Positions 25,735 to 35,361 of a stretch of 64,000 nt of DNA are shown here, in pieces. The stretch is from assembly GCA_019415945.1 (NCBI GenBank), contig DXYF01000016.1:80287-144286 (forward strand), read 5' to 3'. The notes under the pieces are model-generated. The model did not search any database, was not told where the DNA came from, and saw only the letters and a list, made by a program, of their open reading frames with translations. Source of the DNA: Clostridiales bacterium (lineage in GTDB: Bacteria; Bacillota; Clostridia; Oscillospirales; Acutalibacteraceae). The position numbers and the translations under genes are program-made. Each line of letters begins with the position of its first letter. The stretch's first letter is position 1.

Positions 25735-27760
25735 ATTTATCCTCCTTAAAAACATTCCTTATTTCATCTATGTAATCGTCATAAATACAAATAACATCAC
25801 TTGTATCTATAAGATTATCAGAAATATATTCAAGAGCCTTCTCATTGATACCATCAATTATAGTTTGAGGCATTTCGCAATATTTTAATGCAAGTGAATT
25901 TAGCTTTGTATCAGTGTTTTCATCGCAATCTAATATTGCTGACAATGCCTTAATTTCCACCTCACTCAACGAAGCTTTAAATCCCACAAACTCATTCTTA
26001 CTGTTATCCAAATCAATTATTTTAATTTTCTCCTCTATCTTTGGCTCAATATTTTTTTGTATATCCAAATTCTCTGAAGATTCTTCCTCGTCTTCCGATA
26101 CAAGCACCTCCTGAATTTTTTGAGAACTCTCTCGTATTGACGCAAACTTACCAACATCTAATTCTACCTAAACAGGTATAAAATTATTTTTCACATTTAT
26201 ATTGCTGCTTTTTTTGTGAGATTTATCAGACATAATTTTCAACTCTATGTTTGTTGTATCAAAAAACTCGTCAACAGCGTTTACTACTAATTGAGAAAAT
26301 TTTTCAGTAGTAAATATTTCTAACACTTTAATTTGATTTTTGCTTTTTTCTTCTTGCATATAATATGCTGCATCATTAATAACACTCACGGGGTTTGGTC
26401 GAAGCTTATATTTGTAACCCAAGAGCTTACGCAATTCATTTTCTATTAACTTAATTGAGTACCCAACAGCTCCTCTAAAAATGTTAAAATCATAATAATA
26501 ACACCATCTGCTCCCGACACCGTTATCATAAATAAACTTTTCACCCGAAACAAATTCCGTTTCTTTGTGTAACTTTTTAGGTTTTCTGTAAAAATGCAAT
26601 CTTCCGAAAGGATTCCATAGATACTCATTGTAATTATAAGAATAAATCATATTAAAGAAATCAATACCCATTCCCTTTAGATACTCTTCTATAATCTTAA
26701 ACGAATAATTAATTCCATCAATCAGTAAATATCCATATTCAGTCTTAAAAAAATTACTTTCTAAAAATTTGTAACTCGAAATTTTGTTTAAAAGGTTAAC
26801 ACTTTGTGCATATTTATCTCTATTAGGTTTTTCAAACCGTTCGATATTATTTTTTAAATGCTTTGGTAATAAACTGTCAATTTCTTCAAAAGAGCACGGA
26901 ATATCGTTCATTATATAAAAATCTTTTATCCAGATTTTAAAATCGTAATTAAAATAAGGATCCAATTGACTATATTGTGTCGCAAAATCAATAAAATGCA
27001 TCAACAATGCTTTATCGTCTAAATCAGATATTTTATTTGCTAATTCATTTATGTAGACATAGACATAACTTTGATCTGTTTTAACAATAACACCTTGTCT
27101 TACTTTCGTACGCCAAGTCAGATATGTTCTTAATTGTCTGTAATTTAAGTCATCGTATCCGGGACTGTAATAATAACATTTGCTGCAATCATTGTAATTA
27201 TCCGTAACATCTTTCATAAAATAAGCCTGTTTATAAAATAATTCAGACAAATACTCTGAATATTTTTTATTATAATTTTGGTCAAAATAATCCAAGGATG
27301 GCTTCTTTATTTTGATTTTTTTCATTTGAGAAAATTTTTCCTTTAAATCGGATTTAGTGACCTTATTATTGTAATTTATTTTTTCAGATGTATATATTTC
27401 CCTTTCGTATTCCGATGTTTTTTCTTCTACTATAAAAAGCTGTGCATCTTCTTCATTTTGATTATGGCATACTCCTGTATTTGATTCATTTTCTGTTTTA
27501 TCCGATTCATCTCTATTATCATCACATTTAATTTTTTCTGATTTTAATACAGTATCGTTAATTATATTTATTTTTTCCAAAGGTACTTTGTTATCTGTAT
27601 TAATTTCTGTATTATCAGAAGAAACCGAGGCAAATTCATTTATTTTTAATATATCACTCTCATTCTGTCCGTTATCTGTTTCTTTTGATTTTTGAATTTC
27701 GTTTCTAATCAGTATTGCAACAACAAATATAAGAATTATGACTAATATATACGGCAACAT
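25727..27760 (-). pseudogene. TerB_N/TerB_C-domain membrane-anchored protein with internal TAG
   Basis: From MLPYILVIILIFVVAIL at 27760 (GAGGGAAAAC upstream) one frame runs to 25727 apart from a single TAG at 26168-26170. The full product is 677 residues. It has an N-terminal membrane anchor, an acidic low-complexity linker (about 25-130), a TerB_N domain (YRQLRTYLTWRTKVRQG near 195), a TerB_C-like region straddling the TAG (NFIPV, stop, VELDVGKFASIRESSQ) and a C-terminal segment with LDCDENTDTKLNSLALKY. GAG to TAG is the likely change. TerB_C probably mediates the complex with the ATPase. Readthrough or reinitiation cannot be excluded. Confidence 0.75.
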
Positions 27761-27889
27761 AGTTTTCCCTCTCAAATTCACCAATATATGACATTAATCA
27801 TATTTTACCATATGTTAAATAATTTCACAACCAAAATTTCAAGTATTTTATACATTTTTTATAACATATTACTTTTTATTAAATAAATT

Positions 27890-27928
27890 TTACACCCTGA
27901 TTATTGTCGATTAAAAATCAGGGTGTGT
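27890..27928 (-). terminator. Terminator of the anion permease gene
   Basis: CACACCCTGATT and AATCAGGGTGT form a strong stem on the minus strand, followed by an AT-rich tail. It separates the permease gene from the TerB-type operon. Confidence 0.7.
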
Positions 27929-27966
27929 AACTTTACAAATAAATAATTAATAAATTTTACAAAACA

Positions 27967-29073
27967 TCAAGCTGTGATAAGATAAATCAGCAGGTTAGCT
28001 GAGAGAAATACGATATTTACAACCGTAAACACGAGCAGGTATTTTGCCGTTGAGATATTTTCTTTTTGTATAAATTTAAACGAGATAAGGCTTGCCATAG
28101 AAGCGATAAGCGTTCCCAATCCTCCGATATTTACTCCGATTAAAAGAGCGTTTACATCTTGTGTAAAGCCCGACAAAAGAATTGCACAAGGCACATTTGA
28201 AAGCACCTGACTTGCAATAATGCCTATTGCGACCTCGTTTCCGCCTACAGTATTGCACAGCCAATCGTTAACAACGCCGATGTTGCCCAAATTTCCTATA
28301 AAAATAAACAGGAACACAAATGTCAAAAGCAAACTGTAGTCAACCTTTAGAAGCGAGCGTCTGTCAAACAACAGCACCGCAATCACTGTTACCGCAAGCA
28401 ACACAATGTAATTTATTATTCTGAATACGCCCAAAAGGGAAATTGCAAACAGCACAAAATACATTGCAATAAGCTTTGAATCGTATTTTAGATGAGAAAT
28501 ATTTGTGACAGGTTTTAGCTCGGCTTTGCCCGAAAATAAAGCAAAAACAACAAGCAAAACAAACGACAGCAAAGCGTACGGAAAAATCGTCTCAAGCAAA
28601 TCGGTAATTTTCATATTGAAGGCGGAAAACAAGTACAAATTCTGCGGATTTCCTATCGGAGTAAGCATACTGCCGAGGTTTGCCGCGACGGTCTGCAAAG
28701 TTACGGCAAAAATCAGTTTTTTGCCTTGTCCCGCAAGCTTGAGCGTTACAACCGTAAACGGCACAAATGTTATGAGCGAAACATCGTTTGTGATAATCAT
28801 TGAGCTGAAAAAGCAGAGCAATACAAGTATGAGAATTACCGAACAGACAGTTTTTGCGTAATTTAACAGCTTTTGAGCCAATAATTTGAATAATCCGAGT
28901 CTGTTAAAGCCTGCCATAACCGTCATCAGGCAGAACAGCAGGGACAGCGTGCGAAAATCAATATAGCTGAAATATTCTGTGCTCGGCGTTACAAAAAGCA
29001 TTGATACAAGTGCCAGCAGCAGCGATATAAGCATTACCGCCTCACTCTTTAAAAATCCAAATATTTTGTTCAT
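27967..29073 (-). CDS. SLC13/ArsB-superfamily anion permease
   Basis: A 368-residue integral membrane protein with about ten membrane segments. The start MNKIFGFLKSE at 29073 has a GGGTGGA site. MIITNDVSLITFVPFTVV and ANLGSMLTPIGNPQNLYLF match the conserved NDV and TPIGNPQN loops of CitMHS/ArsB-type transporters (YbiR-like group). It should exchange or take up an anion using an ion gradient; the substrate cannot be told. An inverted repeat (TTATGTTAA/TTAACATAA) flanks its upstream region near the CRISPR array. Transcription is toward the TerB operon but a terminator intervenes. Confidence 0.85.
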   Translation of the reverse strand: MNKIFGFLKSEAVMLISLLLALVSMLFVTPSTEYFSYIDFRTLSLLFCLMTVMAGFNRLGLFKLLAQKLLNYAKTVCSVILILVLLCFFSSMIITNDVSLITFVPFTVVTLKLAGQGKKLIFAVTLQTVAANLGSMLTPIGNPQNLYLFSAFNMKITDLLETIFPYALLSFVLLVVFALFSGKAELKPVTNISHLKYDSKLIAMYFVLFAISLLGVFRIINYIVLLAVTVIAVLLFDRRSLLKVDYSLLLTFVFLFIFIGNLGNIGVVNDWLCNTVGGNEVAIGIIASQVLSNVPCAILLSGFTQDVNALLIGVNIGGLGTLIASMASLISFKFIQKENISTAKYLLVFTVVNIVFLSANLLIYLITA

Positions 29074-29199
29074 TCCAATCCACCCAAACAATTAACTGAC
29101 TTATAAATTATATAATACAGAAAACAAATAAGCAAATAAAATCTTATGTTAAATTTACAAAACAAAAATTTTATGATAAAATAAATTCATAAGAACTTA

Positions 29200-29564
29200 A
29201 CATAAATTTCCTAATTGTTCTTGGTATGATATAATTTTTCGCCGTAAAACTCACGCTCTGTCATTGTTGTAGTTCCCTAATTGTTCTTGGTATGATATAA
29301 TTGTTTATCCAGTCGGAGTTAATGCCAACAGTTGTAGTTCCCTAATTGTTCTTGGTATGATATAATTGTTAAATTCTTCTCCATCAATTTTTCCATGTTG
29401 TAGTTCCCTAATTGTTCTTGGTATGATATAATACTTTGTGAGTGTTTCGGCGAAAAAATAAAGTTGTAGTTCCCTAATTGTTCTTGGTATGATATAATTA
29501 TGTTATGCTTAAAAAGAATGACCTTTTCGTTGTAGTTCCCTAATTGTTCTTGGTATGATATAAT
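29200..29564 (+). CRISPR. Type II-C CRISPR array, 6 repeats and 5 spacers
   Basis: Repeats are 36 bp, from GTTGTAGTTCCCTAATTG to GGTATGATATAAT. Exact repeats start at 29266, 29331, 29397, 29463 and 29529. The first copy (29200-29235) is degenerate in its 5' third. Spacers are 29-30 bp. Each repeat ends in TGATATAAT, an extended -10 element, so each spacer can have its own promoter on the plus strand, as described for Neisseria-type II-C arrays. Transcription is convergent with the cas genes. The degenerate repeat lies at the 5' end of this direction, so new spacers are probably added near 29564, beside cas2. Confidence 0.97.
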
Positions 29565-29572
29565 AGGGAACG

Positions 29573-29611
29573 AAAATCCCGCATAAACTTAGTGTTTATG
29601 CGGGATTTTTC
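29573..29611. terminator. Bidirectional terminator between array and cas operon
   Basis: AATCCCGCATAAAC and GTTTATGCGGGATT pair perfectly around a TTAG loop, with A- and T-runs on the two sides. It can stop both the plus-strand crRNA transcripts and the minus-strand cas transcript. Confidence 0.85.
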
Positions 29612-29662
29612 ATTTTAATTTTTAAGTTATGTGTTCAGAAAATACAGGGATTTTGTGTTTTT

Positions 29663-29983
29663 TCAAAAAATTGAAAGCTGTTCAAACACGCAGTGCTCCT
29701 CTTCGTTGACAAGACTGCCGATTATAAGCTCCATTTTTTCATACTGCTTTTCGGTAATTACCAGCAGCCGAACAGAGCCGTTATCGGGCTTATTGCTGCG
29801 TATTCTTATTTTGTGCTTTTCAACATCGTCGTACCCGTTGCATATTCGGCAGTAAACGGAGAACTGCACCATAAAATAGCCGTCCTTGAGCAGAAAATTG
29901 CGAAACTTGGTTGCGGTTCTTCGCTGTGCCTTGGTTTTTACGGGTAAATCAAAAAATACTATCATTCTCATAAATTTATTCAT
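29663..29983 (-). CDS. cas2: CRISPR-associated Cas2
   Basis: A 106-residue protein with the Cas2 start MRMIVFFDLPVKTKAQRRTATKF (catalytic-type Asp after the first strand) and RNFLLKDGYFMVQFSVYCRIC. Cas2 dimers bridge Cas1 dimers in the spacer integration complex. MRM lies two or three residues inside the frame; the ATG at 29983 (MNKFMRM) overlaps the cas1 stop by eight bases. Last gene of the operon, next to the array. Confidence 0.95.
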   Translation of the reverse strand: MNKFMRMIVFFDLPVKTKAQRRTATKFRNFLLKDGYFMVQFSVYCRICNGYDDVEKHKIRIRSNKPDNGSVRLLVITEKQYEKMELIIGSLVNEEEHCVFEQLSIF

Positions 29984-30872
29984 AGGTATGCTGTTCCAAA
30001 TCCATTATCTGCGGCAGCAGCAAACTGCTGTTATTGCATGTCAGGTATCCGCTCAGGCTTTGCACTGTAAGCTCTGCCGCCCGTGAACAGGCAAACAGCC
30101 TGTTGTCTATGATAACATTTGCCGACAGCAAATTCACAAGCTGAGCTTTGATTGCGGTAGTTAGTTCATCTGCATTATGCGAATGTCTTTTTACAAACAA
30201 ATCAACTACGGGTCGGTAGCACTCTATAATGTCATCGGCAAGGTTAAAATTGTTTAGTGTGCTTTTGTGAAACAAGCCGATACTCGGTTCAAAGCCATAG
30301 ACTATGAGATACTTTGATATTGTGCTTCGCAAAACAGCGTAGCCGTAATTGAGCATTGAATTTTCAATGTTTTCCTGACTTCTTGAAAAGCTTTTGCCGA
30401 ACAGCAGTTTAAAATACTGCGACGCCGCGACAGCCTCCATATTGGTGCTGTCGCCCGACTTTACCTTGTGCTTTATACAGTCTACCGATTCCCACTCATC
30501 TATACCGCAAAGTCGGAGGACTGAAGCCTGGTTTTCTATTTTCTGCATTATTATCTGTTTCCAAAGCTGTTTTTTGCTTGGCAGACTCATATCAATCTGT
30601 CCCCTTAGTACGGACAGATGCCTTGAATGACGGCTTACCGGCAAAAACACTCCGCACGGCAAATGCTTTTTGTCGGACACATAAAAGGTTATTGCGTATT
30701 CCGAAAATTTTGCAAGCAGATATCCGTTTACATTTACCTGCGGATTATCCGCGGCTATGCAGTCGATGTCCTCAAGCGGTATTTTGGTGATTTCGCCGTT
30801 GTCGATTATAAGCTGCTCGTTTTTTACAGAGAGCTTTGCTGCGTTTGCAAGAAAAATATTTCTGTATCCCAT
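29976..30872 (-). CDS. cas1: CRISPR-associated Cas1 integrase
   Basis: A 298-residue type II Cas1. It begins MGYRNIFLANAAKLSVKNEQ and carries the metal-binding residues in ENSMLNYGYAVLRS (Glu), FEPSIGLFHKS (His) and NLADDIIECYRPVVD (Asp/Glu). It integrates new spacers with Cas2. The start codon overlaps the cas9 stop (TAATG), so the genes are translationally coupled. With no csn2 or cas4 in the operon, the locus is type II-C. No lesion is visible. Confidence 0.96.
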   Translation of the reverse strand: MGYRNIFLANAAKLSVKNEQLIIDNGEITKIPLEDIDCIAADNPQVNVNGYLLAKFSEYAITFYVSDKKHLPCGVFLPVSRHSRHLSVLRGQIDMSLPSKKQLWKQIIMQKIENQASVLRLCGIDEWESVDCIKHKVKSGDSTNMEAVAASQYFKLLFGKSFSRSQENIENSMLNYGYAVLRSTISKYLIVYGFEPSIGLFHKSTLNNFNLADDIIECYRPVVDLFVKRHSHNADELTTAIKAQLVNLLSANVIIDNRLFACSRAAELTVQSLSGYLTCNNSSLLLPQIMDLEQHTYE

Positions 30873-33800
30873 TACTTAAAACCCATTCTCTTTTCTTTTG
30901 TCACCTTGGTTATGTTGCCCAGCACATCCACCTGATATTTTTCAATGGATAATAAGGTTTTCACTCCTACCCCTCTGATAAAATATGTATTATCATGATT
31001 AATCACTTTTATAGAAGATGTTGCAATATCAGCACCCTTGTAATAGCAGAAAAATTCTTTTAAAGATATATTTTCGGCAAGAGTACTGTCCTTGTTTACA
31101 AGCGAAAACTTCATATCCTTTTTTGATTTCACCTTGATTAAATCGTTGGGGTAAAGTGAGAACACAAAGTCCTTGTCGTCCATAACTTTCCAATCGTCAT
31201 AGCTTTTATATGCCACAATAGCCTTATTAGGGAGTTTGTCTTTAACCGTATCGGATACATATATCGGCACAAGATAATATCCATCGTTTTCAACAAAGAA
31301 AACATCAACCCGCACCATAGAACCGTTGTCGGCAACCGCAGTATCCTCCAAAACGGGTACTGTAAGCGTTGCTTTTTCAATTATCTTGACCTTTTTTTAC
31401 AAGCGGACCTGTTTTGCCCTTGCCCTTCGGTGCGTACAAATCTTCTTCAAACGCTTTTTGAGCGTTGCCTCCGAATGCAGCAAGCCTGTTTTTCAACGCA
31501 TTGTACAAAAGCATATCTGCCTCGGGATTAAAGTAATCTTTTATTTCGCCGTCTTTATCAAGCTTCAGAGATGTAATCGGCACCCTTGAAACGGTATATC
31601 TTACTCCGTTTTGCTCATACGGTTTTCTGATTGTTTCTTTGTGGGCAGAGCCACTGACCTTTCTTCTCGGCATTCTTGAAACAAATATCGGCTTTACCTC
31701 TTCGTTCGACGCGTAGTTTGGCAGGGGATTTTGGCTTAGAACAAATGACGGATTATCGGAACAACGCATTTTTAGTTCATCCCTAAACCACTTGTACGGG
31801 AGCGGAAATTTGTCAAAATCAAGAACCTCACCTGTTTCCTTATCAACCTTTATGTAGGGCTGTTTTGAATATTTGAGTTCGGTATATTTTGCGTATTCCG
31901 ATATACGCTTCATCATTTTTGTTGTAGTGCAGGCAACCACAAGGGCATCAACTGCATGGTGACAGTCGCCGTTTTCTCTCACCTTATTAATGCCCCAGCG
32001 TTTTCTTAAATAAGCAGTAGCAGAGCCGTTGACGCTTTTTACAACATTTTTCATACCGCTGCTGTTCGGGGCAAATTTTAGATAACGCTTTATATAATTA
32101 AGCATAAATCTTGAAATATACTGCGTATCGCTGAGGTTTCGCTCTTTAAATCTTGCAAGCTCCTCCTCAGTTATGCTTTCTTTGAGGAGATTTTTCTTTT
32201 TATTGGACCTTAGCTTTGAGTTTTGGATGTGTATTATAAAGTCCTCGGCACGCTTGCCCTTTAAATATTCAAGCGGAAGTCTGTTGCCCTTTTGTCTGTT
32301 CTCGCTTGACAAAACAAGCACTTTGTTGTTGTAACGGTCATCAAAACTTATGCTGTACGGCACAATGTGGTCAACATCCACATAGCCCGGCTCAAACAGT
32401 CTTTCTATGCTTATTCTCTGCTGAGAATACGGACAAACACCGTCCTGCTCTTTCCACAGCTTGAGCTTTATAAGATCCATTCCCGTGGGATTTATAACAC
32501 CGTAGTTGTTTCGCAGCTCGTCGATAAGCTTTTCATTTAAAGCGGCATTTTCCCTTTGCGATTTTTCAATTTTATTTCGCTCATCCCTGTTTTTGGCAAG
32601 CTCTCTTGCAAGCTCAATGTTGAGATAAACAGGGCTTTCGCCCATTTCACGGATAATCGCATTTATCACCTTTATCATCTGCGAAACGGCTCTCCTTACA
32701 ACGGGGTTTATTATGTCGCCGAGTTCGGGGGCGTCTTTTGGATTTTGCGGCAAAAATTCGGACACCGATTTTTCGTCCGCCTTAAAATTATATCCCGCAC
32801 TTTCGCACGCCTCGTTGTAGAGCATTCCCTTTTCAAGATAAGGTGTTATTTTATCTATTGCCTTGACGGAAAGATTTGCCGTTTTCGTAAACGACGGAAG
32901 CGAAGACGCAATCTTTATCTCGGTTTCGCTGAATCCTTTTTCACGCATCCATGCTTCAATTTTGCTGTCGTTTTTGTAAACCGTCAGTACATAAGCTAAG
33001 TTGTTGCGTTTTTCTTTGCTCCATGTATCATATTCCGATGAAAACGCCTTTTTAAATATGTGATAGGCAGGAAGATACGAAAACTTTGTTTTCTTTTCGA
33101 TTTCATCGGCGGTTTTATCATCGCTGTATGAAATATTAAAATAGCTGTCTTCTGAAATTCCCAACAGCTTTCGGATACCGCCGTAGGTTAAGTTAATTTT
33201 TGCAAAAGCCGCTGAAATAACTTTTTGTCTTTCTTCTTCCGTCAGACTGCGTTTTGTCTTTCCGTCTACTATTTTTATTGCGTTTACCTTGCAGAGCAAA
33301 TTAAAATATTCAAACGAATAAGACGCTTTTACGGCTCTCGGCTCGTCTTTTTCAAAGGTACATTTGCCTATCATTTTTTCAATCAAATTACCGCCGTACG
33401 GACTATCGCCGCCCGGTCCCTCGTCAAACGCTCTTTGAGAAAGATAAATTTCAAGATATTTTTCCTCAAACTCATCAGTGGCAAACGGGTTGCCAAAGCC
33501 TCTTTGACTTTCAAAAATACATTTTATCTCGTCGCAGTAATTTTGCCGTGAAAATGTTACCTCATATTTTTCAGCCTTGTTACGCTTGCAGTCAGCAAAC
33601 TTTTCATCCTTAAAAAGCATTTCGCCTATGGTGCGATACCCTTTTTCTTTGAGTATTTCGTTATTTTCATTAACTGCCGTAAGCAATGCACCTGCATCGC
33701 TTTTTTTATCCTTTGCATCAGCCTTGCGGTTTGATTTGAATCCTCTTCTCTGACTTAAATGTATGAGAAGCCTTATAAAATCATCCTTATCAAGCAGTTT

Positions 33801-34130
33801 GTCAATAGCCTCGGCTCTGATCTGATATATATCGGTCAGCTGTTTTTGCTGATACAGGCTGTCGATATATTCGCTTGATACGCCGAATTTATCTATTATC
33901 AGATTTTTAATTCTTTGTTTTCTGAATGTTTTTCTGCGAAGTCTGCGTCTTGCTCCTCGGTATTCCCTGCGGGGAGCGGCAAGTGATGAGCCGTCCTTAG
34001 GATTTTCTGCCTTTTCAAAAATTCTTGATGAGAGTCTGATGATTCTGCACGGTTCGTCATTGTCGTTGAGCATTACAACTGCACTGCCTACTGACGAAAT
34101 ACCAGCGTCTATTCCTATTGCGTATTTCAT
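30872..34130 (-). pseudogene. cas9: Type II-C Cas9 nuclease interrupted by a one-base frameshift
   Basis: The start MKYAIGIDAGISSVG at 34130 has AGGAGG. RuvC-I (GIDAGISSVGSAVV), the arginine-rich bridge helix (RREYRGARRRLRRKTFRKQR), RuvC-II (NIELAREL), HNH (VDVDHIVPYSISFDD with the following asparagines) and RuvC-III (HHAVDALVVA) are intact. The frame then stops (VKKGQDN) just after an A7 run (31392-31398 on the plus strand). Removing one A restores VKKVKIIEKATLTVP and the PAM-interacting domain (YYLVPIYVSDTV, FSLYPNDLIKV) to 30872, giving 1,085 residues. As given, the protein lacks its PAM-interacting end. A sequencing error, phase variation or real loss are all possible. Confidence 0.93.
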
Positions 34131-34146
34131 AATGTTTCCTCCTAAA

Positions 34147-34245
34147 AAAATCGAGTGCCTCGACACGCCATTCGAGCAGACAGGTTGATATTATCAAACC
34201 TTCTTTGCCCGACTGTTTTCGAGCAGTTTTCTATAAAGTAAAAAA
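34147..34245 (-). repeat. Dispersed ~98-bp structured element, copy 1
   Basis: Shares about 80-90% identity with copies at 54415 and 59257. It lies between the tracrRNA terminator and the cas9 ribosome site, on the minus strand starting TTTTTTACTTTATAG and ending in the hairpin GTCGAGGCACTCGAT plus T-run, which touches the cas9 AGGAGG. Thus it forms the 5' leader of cas9. Confidence 0.85.
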
Positions 34246-34338
34246 GATGACACCCTGTCACAAAGGACAGGGTGTCAGAGCTTTGCGGTCTACTACCTTA
34301 TCATAGCGACCTAATTGTTCTTGGTATGATACAATTTA
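34238..34338 (-). ncRNA. tracrRNA
   Basis: On the minus strand the predicted start is near 34338. The anti-repeat (ATTGTATCATACC, then AAGAACAATTAGG) pairs with most of the CRISPR repeat. After a bulge (TCGCTATGATAAGG) come short nexus-like bases (TAGTAGACCGC) and the terminator stem GACACCCTGTC/GACAGGGTGTC with a T6 run. It is about 100 bases, lies just upstream of cas9 in the same direction, and is expected to guide RNase III processing and bind Cas9. Confidence 0.92.
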
Positions 34339-34343
34339 ATTAT

Positions 34344-34371
34344 ATTATACATAATAATATAATTTTGTCAA
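34344..34371 (-). promoter_or_regulatory. Consensus promoter of the tracrRNA
   Basis: On the minus strand TTGACA (34371-34366), a 16-base spacer and TATAAT (34349-34344) match the sigma-A consensus completely and place the start at the anti-repeat. Confidence 0.85.
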
Positions 34372-34579
34372 CATAATTCTGACAAAAAACATCAATTTCG
34401 CCGTATCCTTGTGTGTATTTTACACTAATTGCCAGTATATGTCAATATTTTTGTTAATTTTTTCTTTGAATGTCAGCGATACTATAATAATCCTATGCTA
34501 AATGATTTATAATCCCACATAATCCTCAACACATATTTTTAATCTGTTTTAACGGTGAAAATAAGTTTTTATTTGTTTC

Positions 34580-34641
34580 GTCAACCTATTATTATTTTTT
34601 AGTTGACATATGTAAACCAAAGTGTTATAATGCCGTTGACA
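34580..34641 (+). promoter_or_regulatory. bioY promoter with BirA-like operator half-sites
   Basis: TTGACA (34603-34608), 17 bases and TATAAT (34626-34631) form a consensus promoter. Inverted motifs surround it: GTCAAC (34580) with GTTGAC (34602), and TGTAAAC (34611) with GTTGACA (34635), the latter enclosing the -10 box. These resemble BirA operator halves (GTTAAC type), so biotin repression is plausible but unproven. Confidence 0.6.
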
Positions 34642-34663
34642 ATTATGAAAACGAGGTATATTT

Positions 34664-35236
34664 ATGAATACAGCTTCTAAAAGTAAAAAATTAAATGTTT
34701 TGTCAATGGCACAAATATCCGTCTGCACGGCACTTCTGTGTGTATCAGCATGGATTTCTATCCCCATACCGATTATATCCGTTCCGTTTACATTGCAGGC
34801 ACTTGTGATAATCCTTGTGGCTCTGCTTTTAAAACCCGCATACGCTCTTACGGCACAGATAATATATACGCTTCTTGGAATTGTCGGCCTCCCTGTTTTT
34901 TCGGGTTTTAAGGGCGGTATCGGCTCTGTTCTTTCACCGACGGGCGGTTTTATTATAGGATTTATAATATCGGCTTTTCTTGTCAGCCTGTTAAAGGGCA
35001 AAACCGACAATATTTTAAGATACATACTTATTTCAATTTTTGTAGGTATTCCGGCTATGTATATTCCCGGTATCATCGGGTTTATGTTATACACCGGCTC
35101 TGATTTGCTCTATGCCATAGTAACCCTTACATCCATATTTATTATCGTAGATATTGTAAAATGCATCATTGCATCTCTTGCGGCTGTCGCACTGAAAAAG
35201 GCGTTGTCAAAAGCAAATATCGGCTTTGAAAGATAG
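34664..35236 (+). CDS. bioY: Biotin ECF transporter substrate-binding component BioY
   Basis: A 190-residue membrane protein with six segments. AQISVCTALLCVSAWISIPIP, ISVPFTLQALVIILVALLL, GGIGSVLSPTGGFIIGF and IPGIIGFMLYTG are typical BioY signatures. BioY binds biotin and works with shared EcfAAT energy units, which are not in the window. The start ATG at 34664 follows AACGAGG. It is monocistronic between a strong promoter and a strong terminator. Confidence 0.95.
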   Translation: MNTASKSKKLNVLSMAQISVCTALLCVSAWISIPIPIISVPFTLQALVIILVALLLKPAYALTAQIIYTLLGIVGLPVFSGFKGGIGSVLSPTGGFIIGFIISAFLVSLLKGKTDNILRYILISIFVGIPAMYIPGIIGFMLYTGSDLLYAIVTLTSIFIIVDIVKCIIASLAAVALKKALSKANIGFER

Positions 35237-35285
35237 ATATAAAATTTTTTGTAAATAGTTTATTATACTTGAAAAAAGATAAATA

Positions 35286-35340
35286 AAAACGGCTAAATGC
35301 GTCGCAGTATATGCTTTAACGCATTTAGCCGTTTTTTTGC
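35286..35340. terminator. Intrinsic terminator after bioY
   Basis: AAAACGGCTAAATGCGT and ACGCATTTAGCCGTTTT pair over 17 bases, followed by T7. It also serves as a boundary for the convergent mazF. Confidence 0.85.
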
Positions 35341-35361
35341 CGTACAATATGTAAGGCAAAA

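Noticed and set aside
29236..29528. Spacers as self-targets
   Set aside because: Only short matches were found in the window (for example about 12 bases of spacer 1 near 63627); these are too short to be meaningful.
31138..31398. Programmed -1 frameshifting in cas9
   Set aside because: A -1 shift on the A7 run leads to a stop after three codons (AGG TCA AGA TAA); the productive shift is +1.
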